Shown: piece after piece, positions 1-6,940 of the stretch | How the letters are laid out: each line of letters starts with the position of its first letter | How positions within the stretch are numbered: the stretch's first letter is position 1 | Origin: CAZBSE01 sp964610385 | Lineage (GTDB): Bacteria > Actinomycetota > Humimicrobiia > Humimicrobiales > Humimicrobiaceae | NCBI GenBank assembly: GCA_964610385.1 | Contig: CAZSXW010000008.1 | Coordinates: 1 to 64,000 of the forward strand | Direction of reading: 5' to 3' | DNA length: 64,000 nt | Program-made: the position numbers and the translations under genes | The notes under the pieces: model-generated | What the model saw: the letters and a program-made list of their open reading frames with translations, nothing else | The model's database searches: none | What the model was told of the DNA's origin: nothing

Positions 1-154
1 CATCAGCTTATTCTGACTAGTTAAGTCAGTGTCTAAAAGATGGGGTTCATATCAATTTAAGTATTTTTAATATAACAGGTAGATTAATAATTTAGTATGG
101 CTATTATATGATAAATTATTACTAGTTATTATATTTAATTTAAAAGGATAACAA

Positions 155-553
155 ATGAATGAATTTAAAAAAGAAGATGAAATTTTTTGCCCAGAATGTG
201 GTAAGCCAATAAAAAGGAATGCGGTTATTTGTGTAAATTGTGGTGTACAGATAAAGCCACTTGAAAATGTTTCAAAGAGAAATATTGATAAAGGTTCTAC
301 TGTTATTTCGTCAAAAACGAAAACCAGCGCAATAATATTAGTCATCTTTTTTGGTTTCTTTGGATGGCTTTATACTTACAGACGTTCGGCGGTAAAATTT
401 TGGGTTGCCCTTGGAGCAACAATATTTTTATTTTTTTTATCATATACTATAGGTTACTATACATTTATTTTTAGTTTCGGAATTTGGATATGGGCTTTAG
501 TAGACGTTAGCAGTAAACCGAATTCCTTTTATGAAAATTATCCCAATGAATAA
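155..553 (+). CDS. Zinc-ribbon plus two-helix membrane protein
   Basis: A 132-residue protein of unknown role. Residues 12-30 form a double CxxC zinc ribbon (CPEC ... CVNC), the type often found at the N-terminus of small bacterial membrane proteins. A Lys/Ser-rich linker leads to two hydrophobic segments at about 59-77 and 82-115, resembling a TM2-like pair. The ATG is preceded by AAAAGGA at a good distance. It stands alone and is followed by a strong terminator at 682-712. It may be a membrane stress or scaffolding protein, but nothing in the sequence fixes a function. Confidence is high that it is a gene and low on its role. Confidence 0.7.
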   Translation: MNEFKKEDEIFCPECGKPIKRNAVICVNCGVQIKPLENVSKRNIDKGSTVISSKTKTSAIILVIFFGFFGWLYTYRRSAVKFWVALGATIFLFFLSYTIGYYTFIFSFGIWIWALVDVSSKPNSFYENYPNE

Positions 554-604
554 AGATGACCTTACTTCCAAAAACCTGTACAATTTGAAAATTAGTATCA
601 CAGA

Positions 605-627
605 ATGTCCCCCATTTATTGGGACAT
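605..627. repeat. Inverted repeat (7-bp arms)
   Basis: ATGTCCC at 605-611 and GGGACAT at 621-627 are perfect inverted arms around a 9-nt loop. No T-run follows on either strand, so a terminator is unlikely. It may be a protein-binding site or an RNA hairpin downstream of the zinc-ribbon gene. Confidence 0.35.
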
Positions 628-681
628 ATAAATAAAACTTGACAAAAAATCTTTAGGAGTTAATATATTATCACTATGAAC

Positions 682-712
682 ACTACCCCTGCTTCGGCAA
701 GGGTAGTTTTTT
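682..712 (+). terminator. Rho-independent terminator with TTCG loop
   Basis: ACTACCC (682-688) pairs with GGGTAGT (701-707). After a C/A mismatch, TGC (690-692) pairs with GCA (697-699) around a TTCG tetraloop. A T-run follows immediately on the plus strand (707-712). This is a classic intrinsic terminator, probably ending transcription of the zinc-ribbon gene at 155-553. Confidence 0.85.
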
Positions 713-732
713 ATTTAGACTCATTTTATAAT
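704..732 (+). promoter_or_regulatory. Candidate promoter of the NYN gene (leaderless)
   Basis: A perfect -10 TATAAT lies at 727-732, 8 nt before the ATG at 741, with a weak -35-like TAGTTT at 704-709 (17-nt spacer). No Shine-Dalgarno sequence lies before the ATG, so transcription probably starts at or next to the start codon. The weak -35 overlaps the preceding terminator. Confidence 0.4.
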
Positions 733-740
733 TATCTTAT

Positions 741-1313
741 ATGAATATATCTAAAAGTAAAAAAGAAAGAGTTGCTATCTACATAGATGGAAGTAATTTT
801 TATAATTATTTAAAAGACAAAGAAATAGATTTCCCTAAAGGGATTAAGTTTGATTTTAAAGCTTTTGTTGATTTCTTGGTTGGAGATAAAAGAGAATGTG
901 TTTCAAAAAGATATTATACAGGCGTTTTTAGAAATCTTGATGGGAGTAAGGAAAGTGAAGAATTAGTAAGAGGGCAACAAAAATTTTTTACTAACATCCA
1001 AAAAGACGGCTTCGTAGTTAAAAGAGGTAGAATTATGCCGATTGGAAATGTATATAAGGAAAAAGGAACAGATGTTAAAATTTCTGTAGATTTAATTGTA
1101 GGGGCAGTAGATAACTTATATGATACAGCCATTTTAGTAAGTTCTGATACCGATTTAATCCCTGCTATTCGTTATATTAAATATAAGGAGAAAAAAATTG
1201 AGTATGTTGGTTTTGCTCATGCCCCATCTTTGGGAATTCAGAAATATGCAGACTTTTCTATACTTCTATTACCAAGGGATATAGAAAAATTTAAAGAAAA
1301 GACATTATTTTAA
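741..1313 (+). CDS. NYN-domain (PIN-like) protein, putative RNase
   Basis: A 190-residue protein with the NYN/LabA-type PIN-like fold. It begins with a hydrophobic strand ending in YIDGSN (Asp16), continues with KGTDVKISVDL around residue 111-121, and ends with SSDTDLIPA around residue 135. These three clusters carry the acidic residues that bind metal in PIN/NYN ribonucleases. No partner domain is present; the protein is a bare nuclease domain. Members of this family degrade or process RNA, and some sit in defence islands. The gene starts without a ribosome binding site, directly after a -10 box. Family assignment is good; substrate and role are unknown. Confidence 0.75.
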   Translation: MNISKSKKERVAIYIDGSNFYNYLKDKEIDFPKGIKFDFKAFVDFLVGDKRECVSKRYYTGVFRNLDGSKESEELVRGQQKFFTNIQKDGFVVKRGRIMPIGNVYKEKGTDVKISVDLIVGAVDNLYDTAILVSSDTDLIPAIRYIKYKEKKIEYVGFAHAPSLGIQKYADFSILLLPRDIEKFKEKTLF

Positions 1314-1330
1314 TTGCCACCAATTAAGTT

Positions 1331-1513
1331 TTAAAGGGCCACCACAGCAGATATTATGGCCAGTATATAGATAAGGTTTCCGTTTCTCTCATTTGCTCTT
1401 TCCCTTGCTTCCTTGGTGCCGATGGCAGTAGAAAAATAGCTTGCTGCTTCATCTCTCCTGTTCATATTCCATAGGGCAAGCATTTTTAGAAAAAGTGATC
1501 CGGGTATTGACAC
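1331..1513 (-). CDS. Doubtful small membrane ORF, possible gene fragment
   Basis: Up to 60 residues from a GTG start, with hydrophobic stretches at both ends and a charged middle (NRRDEAASYF ... ARERANERN). The frame stays open about 28 codons further upstream, adding another hydrophobic stretch, but offers no ATG there. I do not recognise it. It may be the tail of a decayed membrane protein left when the island was rearranged. It sits between the NYN gene and the recombinase and is the only coding-like content of this 320-base gap. Confidence 0.3.
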   Translation of the reverse strand: MSIPGSLFLKMLALWNMNRRDEAASYFSTAIGTKEARERANERNGNLIYILAIISAVVAL

Positions 1514-1633
1514 AGTACCTATTACTATTAAACTGATAATAGCAAGTAATTCCTCGTATGTGGGCTTCCGGATGGTTGCTCTAAAAGCATGCGGGGTTTT
1601 GCATTTTTAAATAAAACAGTGAATTTTCTCCCA

Positions 1634-2671
1634 CTATAACACCGCCATTTTAAAATCGTCTTTATTTACATGTAGGTAAATATCAGTAGTATCAAGCCTT
1701 GAGTGTCCTAAAAGCTTGCTTATAGTTGGTAGATCTACACCTTTTCTTCTTAACCTTTCTGCATAGGTATGTCTTAAGCTATGAAGGGTAAGATTTTTCC
1801 TGTAAGTTTTTGATTCTTTAAAAATCCTGGATATTATATTTTGTAGTGAGCATTTTGTTATTCTTTTTCCATGTGATCCTCTAATTAAAGCACTTATATA
1901 TTTCCCATTCAGTTTTCTGTATAAATATAGAAGCTCTCTTAAATTACTATTAAAATAAACCACTCTATTTTTTCTGCCTTTGGAATTTTTTATATTAATA
2001 GAATTTTCATCAAAATTTATATCTTCCCAGTTTAGATTGATAAATTCCTGTCTTCTAAGTCCACAGTCAATACCCAGACTAAAAATAATGCTGTCTCTTA
2101 AATTTTCATTTTTATATTTTTCTTTTCTTCTAGATAAGTAATTTCTAATATTATCTGTATCCATATCTGATAAGTATTCTTTAATTGATGCTACTTTTTT
2201 TGGGATATTTATAAGAGAGGGAAAATCCTTCTTTATGTATTCTCTTCCATAAAGGAATTTTAAAAATGATTTAATACAGTTTACAAGTTTAGCATAGGTA
2301 TTATTCGAGATATTTCTGGATCTAGCAAAAGATAAATACTTATCAATATTACTCATATCCAGAGACTCTAGACTGATCCTATTTTGTTTTAAATATGAGC
2401 AAAACTTGACTGATATATTTAGGTAATCTTTGATGGTTGAGTCTGCTTTATTCTGTGATCTAAGATGTATAGTGTATTCTTTGATGATATCTTTTTCTAG
2501 TGGGATATTTTTCTCTCTGACTTGCAAGTTACTGCTACTTTCAACCTTCATACCACTTAAACTTCTATAGATATTTAATAGTTCCTCTGAAGATAATCCC
2601 TTTATTATCTTAATTAAATCCTCTTCAATTATATTTCTTAAAGAAATACTGTCTTGCATAATAATATTCAC
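1634..2671 (-). CDS. Tyrosine recombinase/integrase (phage-type)
   Basis: A 345-residue tyrosine recombinase. The first 65 residues or so are a unique extension. A SAM-like core-binding domain follows (about 66-150, starting KDIIKEYTIHLRSQNK), then the catalytic domain. All catalytic residues are visible: Arg in CGLRRQEF, Lys in KGRKNR, the box HSLRHTYAERL, LGHSRLDTT, and the nucleophile Tyr in DIYLHVN. It is therefore probably active. It is the left of two intact integrases that bracket the accessory genes and lies next to an inverted-repeat element at 2753-2877. It probably catalysed integration of the island or of a smaller element within it. Confidence 0.88.
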   Translation of the reverse strand: MNIIMQDSISLRNIIEEDLIKIIKGLSSEELLNIYRSLSGMKVESSSNLQVREKNIPLEKDIIKEYTIHLRSQNKADSTIKDYLNISVKFCSYLKQNRISLESLDMSNIDKYLSFARSRNISNNTYAKLVNCIKSFLKFLYGREYIKKDFPSLINIPKKVASIKEYLSDMDTDNIRNYLSRRKEKYKNENLRDSIIFSLGIDCGLRRQEFINLNWEDINFDENSINIKNSKGRKNRVVYFNSNLRELLYLYRKLNGKYISALIRGSHGKRITKCSLQNIISRIFKESKTYRKNLTLHSLRHTYAERLRRKGVDLPTISKLLGHSRLDTTDIYLHVNKDDFKMAVL

Positions 2672-2752
2672 ATCCCAATATTACACTTTAATTAATCTCC
2701 ACTATTTTCCTTTAAAAAAACATGTTGCTTCCGCATGGGGGAAAAAGGACTA

Positions 2753-2877
2753 AGGTTCTGTCCGTAAGTCAAGGTGGAGATTTTCCGGTCCTTGCCTTGC
2801 AAGGATTGAGAGGGATAAATAGCTTTAGCGGTTTATGCTCGCAAAGGAAAATACTACCTTGACTGCGGACAGGTTCT
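2753..2877. mobile_element. MITE-like inverted-repeat element with 7-bp flanking repeats
   Basis: A 111-bp unit (2760-2870) has imperfect terminal inverted repeats of about 25 bp. The left end starts GTCCGTAAGTCAAGGT; the complement of the right end starts GTCCGCAGTCAAGGT, and both continue to a shared ATTTTCC. The direct repeat AGGTTCT flanks it at 2753-2759 and 2871-2877, like a target-site duplication. Inside is a second perfect hairpin (TCCTTGC/GCAAGGA, 3-nt loop). No coding potential is seen. Its right 41 bases recur, diverged, at 3487-3527. This is the main content of the gap 2672-3097. Confidence 0.5.
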
Positions 2878-3031
2878 AAGTAAAATAACTCCCCAGAAGC
2901 AATCTACTTGTATCCCATCATAGTAAGTTCTAACTCATAGTTGTAAAAAAATTTCTTTCCCTTTATGCTGTCTAAAAGCATTCTAAAATAGGTAAAAAAG
3001 TAATATTAAATAAAAAAGATAGGCAAGATAT

Positions 3032-3054
3032 GCATGTGTGCCACACATGCTTTT
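3032..3054. promoter_or_regulatory. Perfect palindrome upstream of mobC (operator or oriT candidate)
   Basis: GCATGTGTG at 3032-3040 and CACACATGC at 3042-3050 form a 9-bp inverted repeat with a single central base, followed by TTTT. It ends 47 nt before the mobC start. Inverted repeats just upstream of mobC-type genes often belong to the transfer origin or are bound by the Mob protein; it could also be a terminator from upstream transcription. Assignment is inference from position. Confidence 0.4.
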
Positions 3055-3097
3055 AATTGGGGAAATTCCCAAACCCTTTAAGTAGAAAGGATTAGAT

Positions 3098-3448
3098 ATG
3101 TTGAATATAAATCCTAAGCCTAAGCGCCCAGAAAGAAAAAGAAAACATCATATATCCTGTTACCTGGATGATAAAGAATATATGGCTTATAGAGATAAAA
3201 GATCTAAAACTTATTACAATCAGAGTGAATATATAAGAAAATGTGTGCTAGATAAAAAAATAACTGTAATACCTGGAATAAGGGGCCTTATAATAGACCT
3301 AAAAAGGATTGGAAATAACTTAAATCAATTAACACATAAGGTTAACTATGGAGAGGTTACTGTTTTAGGAGATAATTTAAAAGAAATAAATGATGATTTA
3401 AGCACTGTTTGGAGCATTTTATCTAAGGTTATAGGAAAAGTAAGATAA
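3098..3448 (+). CDS. mobC: MobC-like plasmid mobilization protein
   Basis: A 116-residue basic protein. The N-terminus (PKPKRPERKRKHHISCYLDD) leads into a ribbon-helix-helix-like segment, including SEYIRKCVLDKK around 43-54. A helical region with the family hallmark IGNNLNQL follows at 71-78. MobC proteins help the relaxase melt and nick oriT in mobilizable plasmids and integrative elements. The start is supported by AAAGGA upstream. No relaxase gene follows: the next 400 bases hold only repeats. The mobilization module is therefore incomplete here, either decayed or relying on a relaxase elsewhere. Confidence 0.72.
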   Translation: MLNINPKPKRPERKRKHHISCYLDDKEYMAYRDKRSKTYYNQSEYIRKCVLDKKITVIPGIRGLIIDLKRIGNNLNQLTHKVNYGEVTVLGDNLKEINDDLSTVWSILSKVIGKVR

Positions 3449-3460
3449 TTATTTTAAATT

Positions 3461-3527
3461 ATAAATCGCTACTTCTAAAAGTAATAGCTCGCAAAGTAAA
3501 ATACTACATTTACAAAAGGCAGGTTCT
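3461..3527. repeat. Diverged partial copy of the 2753-2877 element
   Basis: Bases 3487-3527 align without gaps to 2837-2877, with about 33 of 41 identical. Both run from GCTCGCAAAG to AGGTTCT. Upstream similarity is weaker, back to an ATAAAT at 3461. Only the right half is present and the inverted terminal repeat has decayed. The two copies bracket the mobC gene. Confidence 0.5.
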
Positions 3528-3655
3528 TCTATATGTATTTTGGGAAGTTAAATATGGTAAGTCTATAAAGCTTTTGCAATCTTGAATACGACATCTACAA
3601 CTAACAAAAAGCAAAAGAGCATTACACAAAAATGAAGTCCTAATAATTCGGCAAT

Positions 3656-3689
3656 ATACAAAAGGTAAACCCAGGTTTACCTTTTGTAT
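3656..3689. terminator. Perfect 16-bp stem hairpin, likely bidirectional terminator
   Basis: ATACAAAAGGTAAACC (3656-3671) and its exact complement (3674-3689) flank a 2-nt centre. The arms provide A-rich and T-rich edges on both strands (CCTTTTGTATT), as in bidirectional terminators between convergent genes. Here mobC reads in from the left and the 3868-4446 gene from the right. A recombination or binding palindrome is an alternative. It is the main feature of the gap 3449-3867. Confidence 0.55.
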
Positions 3690-3867
3690 TATATGTAAAA
3701 ACGAACTTAGTTTGAAAAAGCAGGATCTAAACCATCACGTTAAAAAGAAAAATGCTTTGCTCTCGGGACTTTTTCAAAGAAGCAGTCATCTTTTGATAAG
3801 CTGAATTAAAAAGGGGGTAAGGGGTGTGGGGATGAAAGAGAAAAGAAAAACAATGGAAAGAAAATTT

Positions 3868-4446
3868 TTAGATTTCTAGCCCCAGCTTATCTATTTGCTT
3901 TAAAAATTCTTCATAAGAAATCTGCTCATAGTTCTTTTTGACTATATCGGAGTATTCCTTAATTTTTTTATGTCTACCAATTTCATTCATTAAAAAATTA
4001 AAATTGTCGATAAAATCCACAGGTAAATTGGGGAAAATAAAAGAAAAATTTCTAATGAATATTAACATTTTGTCTTTATCATAGAGAAAATTTTTAAAAT
4101 ATATATAAACTTCATCTATACCTATCTCTTTCTTTATAAGAGAATTGCCTAAATCAGATAAAAATTTTATTAAAGCGTAAGGAACACTTCTCCGCTTTTC
4201 TAGTCCAAATAACATAAAAAATCTACCCTTTACTTTATCATCTGGAATGGTTTTATTTGCGAAAATATTAAAATATATTGGACCTTCCAATTTTACAAAT
4301 TTTCTAAAAAATCTTTTAATTTCCCTTTGTTTGTCTTTTTCTAACGATCTGTTCCAATTTCGAACAGCAAAAATAGCCGTAATAATTACAGCTCCTGCCA
4401 TCAATATAGTACCAATTCCTGTTAAAATATTTGCCCAACTGCACAT
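3868..4446 (-). CDS. Membrane-anchored hypothetical protein
   Basis: A 192-residue protein that I do not recognise. One N-terminal hydrophobic helix (about 7-27, GIGTILMAGAVIITAIFAV) precedes a basic stretch (RNWNRSLEKDKQREIKRFFRKF). The rest is a Lys/Phe/Ile-rich, mostly helical cytoplasmic domain. The layout, a short membrane anchor plus a helical domain, is common among accessory-island proteins of unknown function. The gene is AT-rich like its neighbours and is followed by the hairpin at 3656-3689. A role in defence is possible but unsupported by any motif. Confidence 0.55.
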   Translation of the reverse strand: MCSWANILTGIGTILMAGAVIITAIFAVRNWNRSLEKDKQREIKRFFRKFVKLEGPIYFNIFANKTIPDDKVKGRFFMLFGLEKRRSVPYALIKFLSDLGNSLIKKEIGIDEVYIYFKNFLYDKDKMLIFIRNFSFIFPNLPVDFIDNFNFLMNEIGRHKKIKEYSDIVKKNYEQISYEEFLKQIDKLGLEI

Positions 4447-4491
4447 TTAATCTCTTGCCTCCTTTAATTAAGACAATTCTTATAAAAATAT

Positions 4492-4587
4492 CTAGAAGCT
4501 CTTCATTCTATTCTCTACATCTATATTGGGTAGTGTGATGTAAATAGTTGTAGTACTGATGTCCGAATAACCCAGAATGCGTCTTAA
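4492..4587 (-). pseudogene. C-terminal remnant of a tyrosine recombinase
   Basis: The minus strand reads LRRILGYSDISTTTIYITLP and then a short tail to a TAG. This matches the end of tyrosine recombinases (LLGHxxxxTTxxYxH), including the nucleophile Tyr. An in-frame stop lies directly upstream and no catalytic Arg or HxxR box is found there, so the rest is gone. It is a third integrase trace in this island. Confidence 0.6.
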
Positions 4588-4715
4588 ATTTCAATTTCTT
4601 TGGTTTGCTTATAATATTGTCTGAGTTGATCTAAGCCAAGCGTGTCAATACCAAAATCCCAAATGTATGCGATACGCGGATAGCTTATTAAGTATTGTTG
4701 CCACGCTCTATTATC

Positions 4716-5498
4716 TTAATCTAGTTTCATCGATGTACTATTTTTAATTATATTAGCTATATCTATTCTATTTTTTTTAATTACATTATCAAATACTTCC
4801 TGAATAAATGGAGCGACAAAATATTGTGAACCCTCTTCTGGTTTTAATCCGCAATCTAAACTATCAATGTAATCACTTGACGCCATATAATGTTCATTTA
4901 GATAAAATATATACGATAAATGTAATATAAAAATATTTTCTAAATCTTTAGAAAATGTATTTAAATACCCTAACCTATCATTTATAAATATCTCATTGTC
5001 ATTTAAGAGCACATATTGATAAAAGTTATAATGGGTATGTGCGTTACATCGTTCTCTTATTAATTTATATGTTTTATCTTTGTAAAGTAAGTTATTGATT
5101 TCTTGTAATTTTTTGGAGTTCCTAATATAATTTGACATTGTTCGGTATTCAGGAAGTTTTTCTTTTCCTTTTATCCAATTATCAATCTTTTGTACAATAA
5201 AGTTTTCTATATTAAAATTATCTTTTAGGTATAAATTTGTATAGATATTGATTACTGCAGAATCGTAGTATTTTCTCAATAGCGCATAAGAGTCATTTAT
5301 CCTACCCTTAATAATAATATCCTTTATTGATTCAAGTGTTCCTTGTGTGGAAGTATATAGATATGAATCTATATTACATATAGCATTTATCCCTTGAGTT
5401 AAACATTGGAATATCGAAAACGATAAACTTTTATAAAAGTCAGCATATTCTGACAATTGTTTAAAAACATGATGTTTCTTATACGCATCTTCGAGCAT
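4716..5498 (-). CDS. Hypothetical protein with HEPN-like RxxxxxH motif
   Basis: A 260-residue, almost entirely helical, AT-rich accessory protein. Two features stand out: LLRKYYDSAVINIYTNLYL around 73-91, and LIRERCNAHTHYNFYQY around 147-162. In the second, Arg148 and His154 (or Arg150 and His156) give the Rx4-6H pattern of HEPN ribonucleases, found in toxins and abortive-infection proteins. The order of helix, central Arg-rich helix and RxH helix fits a HEPN-type bundle, but similarity is by pattern only. No antitoxin gene is adjacent. It could equally be an uncharacterised phage-resistance or scaffolding protein. Confidence 0.5.
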   Translation of the reverse strand: MLEDAYKKHHVFKQLSEYADFYKSLSFSIFQCLTQGINAICNIDSYLYTSTQGTLESIKDIIIKGRINDSYALLRKYYDSAVINIYTNLYLKDNFNIENFIVQKIDNWIKGKEKLPEYRTMSNYIRNSKKLQEINNLLYKDKTYKLIRERCNAHTHYNFYQYVLLNDNEIFINDRLGYLNTFSKDLENIFILHLSYIFYLNEHYMASSDYIDSLDCGLKPEEGSQYFVAPFIQEVFDNVIKKNRIDIANIIKNSTSMKLD

Positions 5499-5713
5499 AT
5501 ATAAAATCCCTTGGTAAAACTAGTTTTAGTGAATTAGAAAACAAGTTATTTCTAGACCTTTTTATACCTGTCATTTGTTTGCTAATTTTTCAAAAATATT
5601 TTACTTCTTTCATTTAGTAACTCCTTTTAGAGAAAGTAAAAAATAAGTCAATGGCAAACAACGTTTCAAGCATATACTATGTTGTCGGAGGTAAAAAATG
5701 TCCAGAACGACGG

Positions 5714-5729
5714 TCCGCCAACTGGCGGA
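5714..5729. repeat. GC-rich REP-like palindrome
   Basis: TCCGCCA at 5714-5720 and TGGCGGA at 5723-5729 form a 7-bp inverted repeat around AC. The block is strikingly GC-rich inside an AT-rich non-coding gap and lies just past the end of the TIR gene. It resembles dispersed REP-type palindromes. It may terminate transcription or mark a recombination junction. Confidence 0.45.
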
Positions 5730-5782
5730 GAAGTGTATATCTGTATTATATGGATAGATTGTGCTAATTCTCTTTCCATGCG

Positions 5783-6274
5783 TTACTTCCCAGCTTTTTT
5801 TGCTGCTGTTTCAACCCAATCGCCAAGTTTATTGTAACCGTCATCATCAACCCAATCGTAAGTTGGAAATCTCTCATAGAAATATTTTTTATCGTCATCA
5901 GGGCTTGTAAAAATAGGACCAAATGTATTGCTTCCTTTTTTGTCAGTCTTATTATCTTTGTCTTTCATTTGATGAATGTAAATTCCTAAAATTCCATTGC
6001 CCTTCTTCCAACTTTGTTCGAGTTCATACTTAACATAGTCACGGTTGTTTGTCTCTGCACCAATAAGCACAACTGTTACTGATGTTCCTGTTAATTGGTA
6101 ATCAATCCACTTCTTAATTGCAGCATCACCTTTCTTCTTTACCTCTTCCCAACTCGCAGCATCCCAAAATCCAGCTGCTTCTCTATCTGGTTTGGTTACC
6201 CAACTATTACGCACCTGACAAGCTCTCCATATATCTCTCTCGTAGTGAAAGCTGAAAAATACTCTTCTTGCCAT
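5783..6274 (-). CDS. ThsB-like TIR protein (DUF1863 family)
   Basis: A 163-residue single-domain protein of the MTH538/DUF1863 TIR-like family, the family of Thoeris ThsB. It opens with MARRVFFSFHYERDIWRA, the first strand and BB-loop region. NSWVTKPD and AAGFWDAASWEEVKKKGD follow, then SVTVVLIGAETNNRDYVKYELEQS, where Glu84 is at the position of the TIR catalytic glutamate, then GNGILGIYIHQMKDK. In Thoeris, ThsB-type TIRs sense phage and make a cyclic ADP-ribose-type signal from NAD. No ThsA (SIR2/SLOG or macro) gene is nearby. Instead, a membrane-protein gene lies 1 bp upstream. Family assignment is strong; the pathway is inferred. Confidence 0.88.
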   Translation of the reverse strand: MARRVFFSFHYERDIWRACQVRNSWVTKPDREAAGFWDAASWEEVKKKGDAAIKKWIDYQLTGTSVTVVLIGAETNNRDYVKYELEQSWKKGNGILGIYIHQMKDKDNKTDKKGSNTFGPIFTSPDDDKKYFYERFPTYDWVDDDGYNKLGDWVETAAKKAGK

Positions 6275-6275
6275 T

Positions 6276-6707
6276 TTAACTTGCTCCTTTCAGCAGTAAT
6301 ATTAGAGCATAAATTATAATCAAAATTGCTATAGAACCATAAAGCCAACCTAAAGTTATAGAAAACATTATCCTAGGCATTGACTGTACTTTGTCTCTAA
6401 ATCTATAAGCATTCATGTCAAATAAATATTCTTCTGTTTTCAGCCTATTATTAATTACCCACTCATATAACTTTCTATACATCCGTTCCTGACATAAAAA
6501 ATTTGCATCTAAAAACCAAAAAACTAACAAAGGGATAAAGGCAATCCAAACCTGATATTTACTCCCTTTTAACAATAAGGTTATAACAACAAGGCTTATA
6601 GTCCACCCCTTTACCATAAAAGAATTGAAGCCCATCCGTCTTATAATATCTTGGATTATATCAATTTCCTTTAGCATATATTCTTTTAATTTATCTTTAT
6701 TCTCCAC
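6276..6707 (-). CDS. Three-helix membrane protein paired with the TIR gene
   Basis: A 143-residue protein with predicted transmembrane helices at about 31-47, 52-70 and 112-139. A charged segment (71-110, CQERMYRKLYEWVINNRLK ... DMNAYRFRDKVQ) connects the last two, and an amphipathic 30-residue N-terminus precedes the first. It ends 1 bp before the TIR gene, so the two form one transcription unit. Small multi-helix proteins are common effectors of signalling-type defence systems, permeabilising the membrane on activation, but no known ligand-binding domain is visible. The GTG start at 6707 has AAAGGAG about 12 nt upstream; an internal start is possible. Confidence 0.65.
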   Translation of the reverse strand: MENKDKLKEYMLKEIDIIQDIIRRMGFNSFMVKGWTISLVVITLLLKGSKYQVWIAFIPLLVFWFLDANFLCQERMYRKLYEWVINNRLKTEEYLFDMNAYRFRDKVQSMPRIMFSITLGWLYGSIAILIIIYALILLLKGAS

Positions 6708-6754
6708 TTTTCATTATCTCCTTTCATAGCACAATCTTTAGTGTAAAGTTCCTA

Positions 6755-6771
6755 TACGAATTGTTTTCGTA
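6755..6771. promoter_or_regulatory. Inverted repeat upstream of the membrane/TIR pair
   Basis: TACGAA (6755-6760) and TTCGTA (6766-6771) are perfect inverted arms with a 5-nt centre, 48 nt upstream of the GTG of the membrane protein. The location suits an operator for the two-gene unit. No regulator gene is adjacent, so this is only positional evidence. Confidence 0.25.
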
Positions 6772-6940
6772 GATACAATCTTTTATTGGATATTTTACGT
6801 AGTTATATTGAACTCTGATTGTTTTAATTATAACAAATTTTATTTCTTGTTTTTAATAATTCTATTACAATATTGTAAATAAGAATAGTATTTAAAATAT
6901 ATTAGTAAAAGTTAAATAAATAACTAACCATATTTCTTCT

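Noticed and set aside
13..29. Terminator at the left edge (CTGACT/AGTCAG)
   Set aside because: A 6-bp stem without a T-run; too weak to call and the upstream gene is outside the window.
5640..5720. An attC-like integron recombination site (ACAACG ... GTTGT arms near 5660-5696)
   Set aside because: The arms are only 5 bp, the RYYYAAC/GTTRRRY core sites are not met, and neither island integrase has the IntI-specific insertion.
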